From: Aeromicrobium phoceense
GTDB lineage: Bacteria; Actinomycetota; Actinomycetes; Propionibacteriales; Nocardioidaceae
Direction of reading: 5' to 3'
DNA length: 64,000 bases
Assembly: GCF_013868155.1 (NCBI RefSeq)
Contig: NZ_JACEOG010000001.1
Coordinates: forward strand, 248,001-312,000
The notes under the pieces were generated by a model, which was not told the DNA's origin, made no database searches, and saw only the letters and a program-made list of their open reading frames with translations. A program made the translations under genes and the position numbers. Below are positions 1 to 9,036 of the stretch, piece after piece (the stretch's first letter is position 1; each line of letters opens with the position of its first letter).

Positions 1-1079
<1,079 letters not shown>

Positions 1080-1088
1080 CGGTCAGCC

Positions 1089-1607
1089 TCAGTCGACGAC
1101 GGTGGCGCCGCGGTGCAGCTCGCGGTGCTCTTCGTAGATCGAGGCGTTGAGGTGCAGGGTGGCGACCTCGTCGTCGGTGAGCTCGCGGCGCACCTTGCCG
1201 GGGACGCCGGCCACCAGCGAGCGCGGCGGGATGACGGCGCCCTGGGGCACGAGGGCGTTCGCGGCGATCAGGCACTCGTCGCCGATCTCGGCGCCGTTGA
1301 GGATCGTGGCGCCCATGCCCACCAGCACGTGGTCGCCGACGGTGGCGCCGTGGATGATCGCGCCGTGGCCCACCGAGACGCCCTCGCCGAGCGTCAGCGG
1401 CTTGCCCTGGTCGACGTGGAAGACGCAGTTGTCCTGGACGTTGCTGCCGCGACCGATCGTGATCGGCTCGTTGTCGGCGCGCAGGACAGCGCCGTACCAG
1501 ACGCTGGAGCCCTCCTCGAGGACGACCGAGCCCACCAGGGTGGCGTTCGGGGCGACGAACGCCGACTCGTGAACCTGCGGTGACCTGTCTCCGAGAGCGA
1601 TCTTCAT
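1089..1607 (-). CDS. gamma-carbonic anhydrase family / hexapeptide-repeat protein
   Basis: 172-residue left-handed beta-helix protein of the gamma-carbonic anhydrase/PaaY/YrdA type. Hexapeptide repeats run through most of the chain, with the family's histidines visible in NCVFHVD, GHGAIIHGA and the NG-E motif after it. Whether it hydrates CO2 or acts as a transferase or thioesterase cannot be read from sequence. The ATG at 1607 was chosen because the protein then begins MKIALGDRSP; a TACGGT box lies six bases upstream, suggesting a leaderless transcript. Longer in-frame extensions run into the next gene and look unlike the family. Confidence 0.85.
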   Translation of the reverse strand: MKIALGDRSPQVHESAFVAPNATLVGSVVLEEGSSVWYGAVLRADNEPITIGRGSNVQDNCVFHVDQGKPLTLGEGVSVGHGAIIHGATVGDHVLVGMGATILNGAEIGDECLIAANALVPQGAVIPPRSLVAGVPGKVRRELTDDEVATLHLNASIYEEHRELHRGATVVD

Positions 1608-1611
1608 GCGC

Positions 1612-2661
1612 TCACCGTATCGCCCGGCGTGCGCCTCCCGACGAGCCCCGGCGCAGTGCCACCACCACCAGCAGGACGGCCAGCGCGGCGACCCCGAGAC
1701 CGCCGAGCGCGACGGTGCGGGTGTCCACCGCGACGCCCGTGCTGCTCGCCGCGGCGACCTCGGCCGACGCGGGCGACACCGACGGATCGGGGACCGAGGT
1801 GGCCACGGTCGCGGGTCCACCGGCCGAGGCCGAGCCGACCGGCAGGTCCAGGCGGTACAGCGGCGAGTCGGCTCCCTCGGTGCCCACGAGCACGGCGTCG
1901 TCGTCGACGAACGCGACCGTCTCGGCCTGCTCGAGCGGAGGGAGCGGCGCGCGGCCGAGGATGGACCAGTCGGCGGGATCGATCGTCCACAGCGAGCCGT
2001 AGGACACCAGGGCCACCCGGCTCCCGTCGGGCGAGAACGCGCCGTCGGTGACCAGCGCGGGCAGGCCCGAGGCGGTGGCCTCGAACTCGGTGGTCGACCT
2101 CGGGTCGAGGTCGCCCGTGTCGAGCGTCATCACCGTCGCATCACCGAGCGCCTTGGTGACGACGTGGAGGCGGTCCGAGTCCGGCGGCGCCAGGAGCGCC
2201 TCCACGTCGGCGGGGCCTCCGGCCAGCGCGACCGGGTACCGCTTCGCAGCGACCGTGGCGCTCGCGCGACCGGGCTCGTCGATCGCGTACAGGGCGAGGT
2301 CGTCGCGCTCGGCGCGGTTGTCGCCCACGTCGCCGATCCACAGCGTGCCGTCGCGCAGGGCCAGCGCCTCCACGTCGCGGAAGTCGGCGCGGAGGGTGGT
2401 CACGCCGACCACGTCACCGCTCGAGAGGTCGACGGCGAACACCTCGGGGGCGTTGCCGGAGTCGTTGACGGTGTAGGCCAGCCCCTCGTGGGCCGAGCTG
2501 ACCGCGAGGCCGCTGGACTCGGTGATGCGGGCGTCGGCCAGCACCGCGACGGGCTCGTCGGTGGCGGCGTCGGCACGGTCGATCAAGGAGGTCACGACGA
2601 CCACCACGATCAGCGCCACGAGCAGCCCCGGGATCAGCAGCCGGCGGCGACGGGGGTTCAC
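1612..2661 (-). CDS. membrane-anchored extracellular protein, possible beta-propeller
   Basis: 349 residues not assigned to a named family. A hydrophobic segment at about residues 8-27 (signal or anchor) and a second at about 316-336 followed by Arg-rich residues suggest a large outside domain anchored at its C-terminus. The middle contains repeating blade-like units (DGTLWIGDVGDN, DRLHVVTKALGD, PDGSRVALVSYG) resembling WD40/NHL-type propellers. It starts with GTG at 2661, preceded by a strong AGGAGG ribosome-binding site. It ends four bases short of the carbonic-anhydrase start, so the two may share transcripts. Function unknown. Confidence 0.7.
   Translation of the reverse strand: MNPRRRRLLIPGLLVALIVVVVVTSLIDRADAATDEPVAVLADARITESSGLAVSSAHEGLAYTVNDSGNAPEVFAVDLSSGDVVGVTTLRADFRDVEALALRDGTLWIGDVGDNRAERDDLALYAIDEPGRASATVAAKRYPVALAGGPADVEALLAPPDSDRLHVVTKALGDATVMTLDTGDLDPRSTTEFEATASGLPALVTDGAFSPDGSRVALVSYGSLWTIDPADWSILGRAPLPPLEQAETVAFVDDDAVLVGTEGADSPLYRLDLPVGSASAGGPATVATSVPDPSVSPASAEVAAASSTGVAVDTRTVALGGLGVAALAVLLVVVALRRGSSGGARRAIR
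1614..1619 (-). promoter_or_regulatory. -10 box of a leaderless promoter for the gamma-carbonic anhydrase gene
   Basis: TACGGT on the minus strand followed by exactly six bases and the ATG at 1607. This matches the TAnnnT-N6-RTG arrangement of leaderless actinobacterial promoters and recurs at many starts in this window. Confidence 0.5.
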
Positions 2662-2690
2662 AGGGCCTCCTGCGGCTGGACGGCTCGCGT

Positions 2691-2696
2691 TATCGT
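2691..2696 (+). promoter_or_regulatory. -10 box of a leaderless promoter for the DUF2530 gene
   Basis: TATCGT followed by six bases and the ATG at 2703. No Shine-Dalgarno sequence is needed in this arrangement, and the spacing matches other starts in the window. Confidence 0.5.
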
Positions 2697-2702
2697 GGAG
2701 TC

Positions 2703-3155
2703 ATGGCCCGTGAGAAGCGTTCCCGCATCCCCGACCTGGGCCGTCCCGAGGTCACGGAGCTGGAGTTCGGCAAAACGACGCACCGTGTCGCCGAGGTCGA
2801 GCCCATGGACGTCGACGGCGTCCGCACCATGACCATCGGCACGATCGCCTGGGGTGTCGTGGCGCTCGCGCTGCTGCCGTTCTGGGGCAACCTGCAGGAC
2901 CAGGGCCGCACGTGGTGGCTGTGGACCGCGTTCGCCGGACTCGGTCTGGGCCTCATGGGCATCGAGTTCTGCAAGCGCCGTCGCGACGCCCTCGCCGAGC
3001 GCGCGGCGACCGCCCCGCTGCAGACCGTGATCCCCGTCGACGAGCTCCCCGAGGAGATCGTGTCCGACGCTGCACCGGCGGAGCCGCAGGCCGCACCGGC
3101 CGCGACCACGGACCCTGCCCAGGAGCGCCCCACCGGACGCCGTCGCCGGAGCTGA
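2703..3155 (+). CDS. DUF2530 family small membrane protein
   Basis: 150 residues. The core PMDVDGVRTMTIGTIAWGV leads into two predicted membrane helices (about residues 45-63 and 73-90) and a basic stretch after them, the pattern of the actinobacterial DUF2530 family. The C-terminus is Ala/Pro/Thr-rich and ends in a basic cluster, probably cytoplasmic. No function is known for the family. It converges on the DUF3027 gene. Confidence 0.8.
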   Translation: MAREKRSRIPDLGRPEVTELEFGKTTHRVAEVEPMDVDGVRTMTIGTIAWGVVALALLPFWGNLQDQGRTWWLWTAFAGLGLGLMGIEFCKRRRDALAERAATAPLQTVIPVDELPEEIVSDAAPAEPQAAPAATTDPAQERPTGRRRRS

Positions 3156-3169
3156 GGCCGTCCGGCCTC
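3154..3169. terminator. short hairpin between convergent DUF2530 and DUF3027 genes
   Basis: GAGGCCG-TC-CGGCCTC inverted repeat overlapping the stop codon of the DUF2530 gene. In practice it is a six-pair stem with a GTCC loop. There is no T-tract, so it is a weak candidate for a bidirectional terminator. Confidence 0.35.
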
Positions 3170-3192
3170 GCATCACACCCCGCACGACGGGC

Positions 3193-3915
3193 TCAGAACT
3201 CCTCGAGCTCGGCCCGGGTCGAGTCCAGCACCGGGTCGGGCAGCTTGGACGCCGACGCCGATCGCTTGGGGCGCGTGCCCGAGTGGGCACCGCAGCCGTG
3301 CGTGAGCGCGACGACCCGGCCGTCGGCGTTGGCCATCTTGTTCGCGCACACGCCGAAGCGGTCGGAGAGGTCGCCGGCCAGCGAGACCAGGAAGCCGCAC
3401 GTCCCGCACACGCCGGGCGCCTGCTTGGCGATCGGGGTGTCCGGACCGGACTCGCCCTCGTACCAGCGCTCCGCGGCATCCTCGCGGCCCTCGATCGAGA
3501 GCACCCACTCGCGGCCGAGGCCGATCTCACGGGCGAAGTGGCGGTCGACGACACCGGTCTCGTCACCGTCGCCGGCGGACCACGCCGGCACGAGCCGGAT
3601 GTCGTCCTCCTCGGGCGGCAGCACGTCGCCGGGGCCGAGGTCGCCGGGACGGACGCGCTCGCGGTAGGGGGTCCACGCCGGAGCGACGATGGCCTCGTCA
3701 CCGGGCAGCAGCACGATGTCGTTGATGGTCACCTGGTCGTCCAGCACCGAGGCGCTGACCGCCCAGTACCAGCCGCGGTAGCCGGGCAGCAGGCAGGCGA
3801 ATCGCTCGGTCACCAGACCGGGCGCCTCCTCGGTGCTGCCGAGGTGGTCGCCGACCGTGCCGTCGTCGACACTGTCGTCGAGGGCCGCGCGTGCAGGAGA
3901 GGTCGCCGTGCTCAT
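3193..3915 (-). CDS. DUF3027 family protein
   Basis: 240 residues matching the actinobacterial DUF3027 family: an N-terminal part with FACLLPGYRGWYWAV and GDEAIVAPAWTPYRERVRPGDL, then a Cys-rich C-terminal part with CGTCGFLVSLAGDLSDRFGVCAN and HGCGAHS, which could bind a metal. Function unknown. The ATG at 3915 (MSTATSPARAAL) was preferred over an in-frame start 12 codons upstream because a GACAAT box sits six bases before it, as in other leaderless starts here. Confidence 0.78.
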   Translation of the reverse strand: MSTATSPARAALDDSVDDGTVGDHLGSTEEAPGLVTERFACLLPGYRGWYWAVSASVLDDQVTINDIVLLPGDEAIVAPAWTPYRERVRPGDLGPGDVLPPEEDDIRLVPAWSAGDGDETGVVDRHFAREIGLGREWVLSIEGREDAAERWYEGESGPDTPIAKQAPGVCGTCGFLVSLAGDLSDRFGVCANKMANADGRVVALTHGCGAHSGTRPKRSASASKLPDPVLDSTRAELEEF

Positions 3916-3982
3916 GGTCCGATTGTCCCCCACCGCGCCACACCCGACCAACCCGGTCGTGCCGCGCGCGCCCGTGTCCGCC

Positions 3983-4900
3983 TCAGGGGACCAGGACCGC
4001 CGCCAGCAGGACCATCACGGGCAGGGAGACCACCGTCGTGATGACGACGCTGTCGCGGGCCAGCACCTCGCCGCGACCGAACTGCGCGGCGTAGACGAAG
4101 ACGCTCTGGGCCGTCGGCAGGGCCGCCATCACGGTGACGCCGGCGACCTCGTAGGCGTCCAGGCCCAGTCCGTACCTGGCCACGAGATACGTGACGAGAG
4201 GCTGCCAGAGGATCTTCAGGACCGTCACCAAGGCGACCTCGCTCCGGTTGCCGTGACCGATCCTGGGACCGAACCGCAGCGCCACGCCGAACGCCAGGAC
4301 CGCGGACGGGATCGCCATGGCGCCCAGCAGCGAGATGGGCTCGTCGACGAACCGCGGCAGGTCGACGTGGGCGAGCGACAGGGCGACGCCCAGGATCGCC
4401 GCGATCGAGACGGGGTTGCTCAGGCCCGCTCGCACGAACCCCCACGGGGTCGCCCGGCGCCCCTCCTCCATGCTGAGGAGCGTGACCGCCACGGGCGTCA
4501 TGACCATGAGCTGCAGCATGATCGTGGGCAGCGCGAAGGCCACGTCACCGGCGACGTACGCCGCGATCGGCAGGCCCAGGTAGCCCGAGTTCGCGAACGA
4601 GGAGGCGAGACCGCCCACCACGACGTGCTTGCCGGAATGGCCCCGCCACCGCGCCCACGGCACGTAGACCAGCAGCACCGCCACCACGCCGATCGCGGCC
4701 ACGAGGAACCACGGCCCGAAGACGGTGGCCAGGTCCGTGGAGCCGAGGATCTCGATCAGCAGGGCGGGCGTGGCGACGTAGTAGACGAGTCGCGCGAGCA
4801 CCACCTGGCTGGACTCGTCGAGCACCCGCGTCGCGGCGAGGAGGTATCCCACACCGATCAACGCGCCGATGACCGCGAAGCCCTCGAGAGCTCCGGTCAC
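3983..4900 (-). CDS. AEC family transporter (auxin efflux carrier type)
   Basis: 305-residue integral membrane protein with about ten hydrophobic segments and the AEC/PIN-like fold pattern. Recognisable pieces are the N-terminal IGVGYLLAATRVLDE, the family motif region ANSGYLGLPIAAYV, and the C-terminal ALPTAQSVFVYAAQFGRGE. Bacterial members export or import small carboxylates such as malate; the substrate here is unknown. The GTG start at 4900 lies three bases after the stop of the cold-shock gene, so the two are probably cotranscribed. Confidence 0.85.
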   Translation of the reverse strand: MTGALEGFAVIGALIGVGYLLAATRVLDESSQVVLARLVYYVATPALLIEILGSTDLATVFGPWFLVAAIGVVAVLLVYVPWARWRGHSGKHVVVGGLASSFANSGYLGLPIAAYVAGDVAFALPTIMLQLMVMTPVAVTLLSMEEGRRATPWGFVRAGLSNPVSIAAILGVALSLAHVDLPRFVDEPISLLGAMAIPSAVLAFGVALRFGPRIGHGNRSEVALVTVLKILWQPLVTYLVARYGLGLDAYEVAGVTVMAALPTAQSVFVYAAQFGRGEVLARDSVVITTVVSLPVMVLLAAVLVP

Positions 4901-4903
4901 GCG

Positions 4904-5299
4904 TCAGGCGTCGAGGTCCGCGGCGAGGCGGCGCAGCAGCTGCGCGACCTGGTGGGCACGCTTGCCCTCGGGGTGGCGGCCGTGACGGTAGCCCTCACCG
5001 AGTCCGTCGAGCAGGTTCACGAGGTCCTCGACGATGACGACCATCTCCTCGGGCGACTTGCGTCGCGCGTGGGCCTGCGCCTGCGAGACCGAGGGGGTGG
5101 GATCGAGCACGCGCACCTGGAGGGCCTGGTCGCCGCGGCGGCCGGCGGCGATGCCGAACTCCACGCGCGTGCCGGCCTTCAGCGTGGTCACGCCTTCGGG
5201 CAGCGCGTCGGAGCGGACGTAGACGTCCTCACCTTCCTCGCGGCTGAGGAAACCGAACCCCTTCTCGGGGTCGTACCACTTGACCTTGCCGGTGGGCAT
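4904..5299 (-). CDS. cold-shock domain protein with C-terminal extension
   Basis: 131 residues. The first ~68 form a cold-shock domain with both RNP-like motifs in slightly altered form (KGFGFLS and EDVYVRSD), preceded by the signature GKVKWYDPE. A helical tail of about 60 residues follows, rich in Arg, Leu and Glu, which ordinary CspA lacks. It probably binds single-stranded nucleic acid; the tail may mediate oligomerisation. The ATG is preceded by an AAGGA ribosome-binding site six bases away. The smaller cold-shock gene at 20011 is the standard form. Confidence 0.9.
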   Translation of the reverse strand: MPTGKVKWYDPEKGFGFLSREEGEDVYVRSDALPEGVTTLKAGTRVEFGIAAGRRGDQALQVRVLDPTPSVSQAQAHARRKSPEEMVVIVEDLVNLLDGLGEGYRHGRHPEGKRAHQVAQLLRRLAADLDA

Positions 5300-5373
5300 G
5301 ACCGTTCCTTTGCGTTCTCGGAGTGCGACCCCTGCAGTCTAGTCGGCTGGCGCCGCCGCGGTGCTCGCGCCGC

Positions 5374-6348
5374 TCAGGCCTCATCGTCGAAGTCGACCGA
5401 GATGGTCTGGAAGCCCTTGTGCCGCTGCATCCGGGCGTACTGCGCGTAGGCGCGGCGGTCGCCCGCCGTCAGGACGACGTTGTCGGTGAACGGCGTCAGC
5501 AGGGCTCGCGGGTACAGGTGACGGCGGCGCACGACGTTGATCTGCAGGCCGAGCACGATCGTGGAGGTCAGCAGGAACAGCAGCGCGATGAGGCCGAGGA
5601 CGAGGGCGAAGGTCTGGTTCATCGAGGTCGCCCGGGCGATGACGCCCTGCACGTAGGCGTCACCGACGTACTGCAGGACCTGCCAGCCGAGGGCGCAGAA
5701 CAGGGACCCCGGCAGCACCGACCGCCAGGAGGCGCGGCGCAGGCTCACCAGCTTGAACACCGTGATGAAGATGCCCCACGAGACGAGGAAGCCGACCACG
5801 CGCATGACCAGGCCGAGGTCGGGCAGGTGGTCGATCCCGACGACCTCCGGGTTGTCCACGATCGACTGCAGGATCGCGACGACGGCGATGCCCAGGCCGC
5901 CGATGCCGAGCACGACGAAGCTGCGCAGCCGCATCATGATCGGGTTCGGCCGGCTGTTGCGCGGCACGCCCCACGCCACGTTGGCCGCGTTCTGGGTGGA
6001 CTGGCCCACGCCGAGCGCCCCGTAGAGCGCGGCGAGCGAGCCGACGACGATCGCCGAGGTGCTGCCGGTGAGCCCACCGGGGCGACCGAGCTCGTCGCCG
6101 ACGATCGGGAACTGGGCGAGCGCCGTGTCGAGCAGGCGCTGCTGGAGGTCGGGGTCGTCCTGGAGCACGAAGCCCAGCACCGACGAGGCGATGAGCAGCA
6201 GCGGGAAGAGCGCGATGAACGAGTAGTACGTCATGATCGCCGCCAGGTACGGGCCCTGGTCGTCGAAGAACTTGTAGATCACCGCGATCGGGAACCCGAG
6301 GACCGGGTGCTGCCGCTGGAAGCGGTCGATCCCGGCGACGATGTTCAT
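5374..6348 (-). CDS. YihY/BrkB family integral membrane protein
   Basis: 324 residues with six or so membrane segments and the family signature ITYYSF-like MTYYSFIALFPLLLIASSVL near residue 40. Other conserved pieces are YGALGVGQSTQNAANVAW and WRSVLPGSLFCALGWQVLQ. YihY/BrkB proteins were once called RNase BN by mistake; their true role is unknown. The ATG overlaps the stop codon of the PemK-like gene (ATGA), implying translational coupling. Confidence 0.88.
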   Translation of the reverse strand: MNIVAGIDRFQRQHPVLGFPIAVIYKFFDDQGPYLAAIMTYYSFIALFPLLLIASSVLGFVLQDDPDLQQRLLDTALAQFPIVGDELGRPGGLTGSTSAIVVGSLAALYGALGVGQSTQNAANVAWGVPRNSRPNPIMMRLRSFVVLGIGGLGIAVVAILQSIVDNPEVVGIDHLPDLGLVMRVVGFLVSWGIFITVFKLVSLRRASWRSVLPGSLFCALGWQVLQYVGDAYVQGVIARATSMNQTFALVLGLIALLFLLTSTIVLGLQINVVRRRHLYPRALLTPFTDNVVLTAGDRRAYAQYARMQRHKGFQTISVDFDDEA

Positions 6349-6833
6349 GGCAGGTATTGTCGCGCAGCTCCCAACACGCGCTCGTACACCTCGCGGGGAA
6401 GCACCGCTCCTTCTCGCCGGACGTCCTGCTCACGGACCTGGATGAGCCGGTTCAGCCGCACCTCGCTGGGGCGTCGCTGCGCGTCCCAGGGGCCCGATCC
6501 GATGTCCATCCAGAAGCGGCCCGCACGCGCCTCCTGCGGCGCGTCGCGGTCGTGGTCCCGCGAGGTCAGCTGGAGGGCGACGAGGGTGGCGTCGGGGTGT
6601 CGCCCGATGAGCAGGACAGGGCGGTCCTTGCCCTGGCTCGGGTCGTCCTCGTACGGCACCCAGGTCCAGACGATCTCACCCGGATCGGGGCGACCGTCGT
6701 GGTTGCCGGACCACGTCGTGTCGAGGCCGGCCGGGGCACGCGAGGTGCCCGCGGCCGGCGACGACGAGGACGAGACGGAACGGCCGATCGCCGCCAGCCG
6801 TCGCAGGACGGCGGGGAGCCTCGGTCGCGCCAC
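6345..6833 (-). CDS. PemK/MazF-like protein without a visible antitoxin
   Basis: 162 residues. After a low-complexity Ser/Ala/Pro stretch to about residue 38, the chain has the PemK/MazF core: GRPDPGEIVWTWVPYEDD, then RPVLLIGRH, and SEVRLNRLIQV. MazF relatives are mRNA endoribonucleases, but actinobacterial single-gene versions may not be toxins. No small antitoxin-like gene lies on either side: the upstream neighbour is an acyl-CoA ligase three bases away and the downstream one a membrane protein overlapping by four bases. The start is GTG. Confidence 0.72.
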   Translation of the reverse strand: MARPRLPAVLRRLAAIGRSVSSSSSPAAGTSRAPAGLDTTWSGNHDGRPDPGEIVWTWVPYEDDPSQGKDRPVLLIGRHPDATLVALQLTSRDHDRDAPQEARAGRFWMDIGSGPWDAQRRPSEVRLNRLIQVREQDVRREGAVLPREVYERVLGAARQYLP

Positions 6834-6836
6834 GGG

Positions 6837-8441
6837 TCAGGCGGTGGTCTCGAAGGCGGGCAGCTGCCGCTTCATGACCTTGCCCGTGGGGTTGCGCGGC
6901 AGGGTGTCGAGGAACATGACACCGCGCGGCACGGCGGAGCGGGCGACGTTGTCCTTGGCGAACTCGACCAGCTCGTCGGCGCTGACGTCGCTGCCCTCCT
7001 TGCGCACCACGTAGGCGGCCAGGCGCTGACCCCACTCGGGGTCGGCGATGCCGGTGACGACCACGTCGGCCACCTCGGGGTGCTCGACGAGGCAGTCCTC
7101 GAGCTCGCGCGGGAAGACGTTCTCACCGCCGGAGATGATCATGTCGTCGTCGCGGCCGGCGACGAAGAGGCGACCCTCCTCGTCGAAGTAGCCGAGGTCG
7201 CCCGAGTCCATCAGGCCCGAGTGGAACGACTTGTTGCGGCCGTCGGTGTAGCCGCCGAACGGCATGTCGTTGACCACGTGGATGACGCCGATGTCGCCCT
7301 GGGGCACCTCGTTGCCGTCGTGGTCGAGGATCTTGACCGTCGTGCGCCACGGGACCCGGCCCGCGGTGCCCGGCGCGGCGCGCAGGTCCTTCGGGTCGGC
7401 GATCGTGATCCAGCTGGTCTCGGTGGCACCGTAGAAGTTGTAGATCGAGTCGGTGTACATGTCCATGAAGTGCAGCGCCAGGTCGCCGGCCAGGGCCGAG
7501 CCGCTGGAGGCGGTGATCTGCAGGCTGGACACGTCGGTCTCCTTGACCACCCGCGGGTCGGCCTTGACCATGCGCTGGAGCATGAGGGGCACCACCACGA
7601 GGACGCGGACCTTGTACTTCTCGATGTCGCGCAGGGTCTGCTCGGGGATGAACTTGCGGCGCAGCACGAACGTGGGGCACGTCGACAGGCCGAAGCCCAG
7701 GTTGATCAGGCCCCACGAGTGGAACAGCGGCGCGGCGATCGAGACGACCGAGTTGCTCTGGTACGGGATCGCGCCGAAGTACGCCAGCAGCGGCTTGAGG
7801 TCCTCGGGCTCCTTGCGCTTCGCGCCCTTGGGCAGGCCCGTCGTGCCGGAGGTGAAGATGATCATCTCGCCGTGCCGCGAGGGGACGGGCTGGTCGCCGG
7901 ACGGCTTGCCGACCGTGGAGGACTCGATCGAGGGCAGGTCCGAGGGTGCGTCGGCATCGGCCCAGGCCAGCATGAGGCGGCTGCGCCGGACGTCCTCGAC
8001 GAGCGGCAGGAACTCCTGGTCGAGGATGAGCAGCTCGGCGCCCTCGCGCTCGGCCAGGTCGGTCAGCTGCGCGCGGCTGGACATCGTGTTGAGCAGCAGG
8101 ACGCGGCCGCCCAGCTGCACGACGGCGATGAGGGCGATGACGAGGTAGCGGTGGTTGCGCGACAGGACCGCGACCGAGTCACCGGGCTCGATGCCGCGCT
8201 CGCGCAGCACCTCGGTGAACTGGTTGACCTGCGTGACGAGGTCCTCGTAGGTGATCTCGCCGGCGTCGTCGATGATCGCGATCTGCTTGGGGTAGCGCTT
8301 GGCCGCGGCGTTGATGCCGGACGGCAGCCCCGGACCCCACTTCTTGAGCACGCGCGCGGCACCGATCAGCTTGTGCGGCGGCAGCGCCTTGATGACGCCA
8401 ATGCGGCGCAGAACCTTCAGTTTGTAACCCAAGTCACCCAT
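6837..8441 (-). CDS. AMP-dependent acyl-CoA synthetase
   Basis: 534-residue ANL-superfamily enzyme that activates a carboxylic acid, probably a fatty acid, via an acyl-AMP to the CoA thioester. Motifs seen are the P-loop-like IIFTSGTTGLPKGAKR, the GATETS motif, the hinge region DSGDLGYFDEEGRLFVAGRDDDMIISGGEN, and the C-terminal lysine motif NPTGKVMKRQL. The ATG at 8441 begins MGDLGYKLKV and has a TACGCT box seven bases upstream. It leads a three-gene operon with the PemK-like and YihY genes. Confidence 0.9.
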   Translation of the reverse strand: MGDLGYKLKVLRRIGVIKALPPHKLIGAARVLKKWGPGLPSGINAAAKRYPKQIAIIDDAGEITYEDLVTQVNQFTEVLRERGIEPGDSVAVLSRNHRYLVIALIAVVQLGGRVLLLNTMSSRAQLTDLAEREGAELLILDQEFLPLVEDVRRSRLMLAWADADAPSDLPSIESSTVGKPSGDQPVPSRHGEMIIFTSGTTGLPKGAKRKEPEDLKPLLAYFGAIPYQSNSVVSIAAPLFHSWGLINLGFGLSTCPTFVLRRKFIPEQTLRDIEKYKVRVLVVVPLMLQRMVKADPRVVKETDVSSLQITASSGSALAGDLALHFMDMYTDSIYNFYGATETSWITIADPKDLRAAPGTAGRVPWRTTVKILDHDGNEVPQGDIGVIHVVNDMPFGGYTDGRNKSFHSGLMDSGDLGYFDEEGRLFVAGRDDDMIISGGENVFPRELEDCLVEHPEVADVVVTGIADPEWGQRLAAYVVRKEGSDVSADELVEFAKDNVARSAVPRGVMFLDTLPRNPTGKVMKRQLPAFETTA

Positions 8442-8448
8442 GCGGGAG

Positions 8449-8454
8449 AGCGTA
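8449..8454 (-). promoter_or_regulatory. -10 box upstream of the acyl-CoA synthetase gene
   Basis: TACGCT on the minus strand, seven bases before the ATG at 8441, consistent with a leaderless or near-leaderless transcript. Confidence 0.4.
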
Positions 8455-8590
8455 ACAGTCAGATTCCGTGCATCTGAGGGTTTCCTCATGCTCTCGTCGT
8501 GGGAGCGGTGTGCCCCGTGGGGCCAGTGGGGAAGATGCCTCGAACGGGTGGTCGTTCATGGTCCCGTCGGGTCCCCCGAGAGCGCTGGTG

Positions 8591-9019
8591 TCAGGCCGTC
8601 GCATCACCTCGGACCACCGGCACCATCCGGGACGTCTCGCCCTCGGTGAATACCCGTGACCGGATGATGAAGCGGTGCCCCGTCGGCCCCTCGATCGAGA
8701 AGCCGGCACCGCGGCCGGGAACGACGTCGATCGTGATGTGGGTGTGCGACCAGTAGGCGAACTGCGCCGCCGAGATCCACACCGGGATCGGCTCGGGCGT
8801 GCCCGCGTCCAGCTCGCCCAGGAGCACGTCGGCACCACCGATCAGCAGCGTGCCCTGGGTGTAGCACATCGGCGCCGACCCGTCGCAGCAGCCGCCGGAC
8901 TGGTGGAACATCAACGGCTGGTCGTGATCGGCCCGGAGGCGGCGGAGCAGCTCCGCCGCCTCCGGGGTCACGGCCACCCGGGCCGTCGGGAGGGAGGACC
9001 CGACGGGCTCGGGTGACAT
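8591..9019 (-). CDS. DUF779 domain protein
   Basis: 142 residues with the DUF779 signature: MFHQSGGCCDGSAPMCY near residue 40, and AYWSHTHITIDVVPGRGAGFS near residue 100. The Cys-Cys and later Cys could bind a metal or form a disulfide. The family very often sits beside aldehyde dehydrogenases, as here, where it lies 17 bases after the aldehyde dehydrogenase stop. The ATG at 9019 was chosen because GGAG lies six bases upstream; an in-frame ATG at 9031 is possible. Function unknown. Confidence 0.82.
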   Translation of the reverse strand: MSPEPVGSSLPTARVAVTPEAAELLRRLRADHDQPLMFHQSGGCCDGSAPMCYTQGTLLIGGADVLLGELDAGTPEPIPVWISAAQFAYWSHTHITIDVVPGRGAGFSIEGPTGHRFIIRSRVFTEGETSRMVPVVRGDATA

Positions 9020-9036
9020 CTCGGTCTCCATGGGGA

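Noticed and set aside
3833..5449. Long plus-strand open frame across the AEC transporter and cold-shock genes
   Set aside because: Its composition (Arg/Asp/Gln/His-rich, no hydrophobic core) is typical of shadow frames; both antisense genes have clear families.
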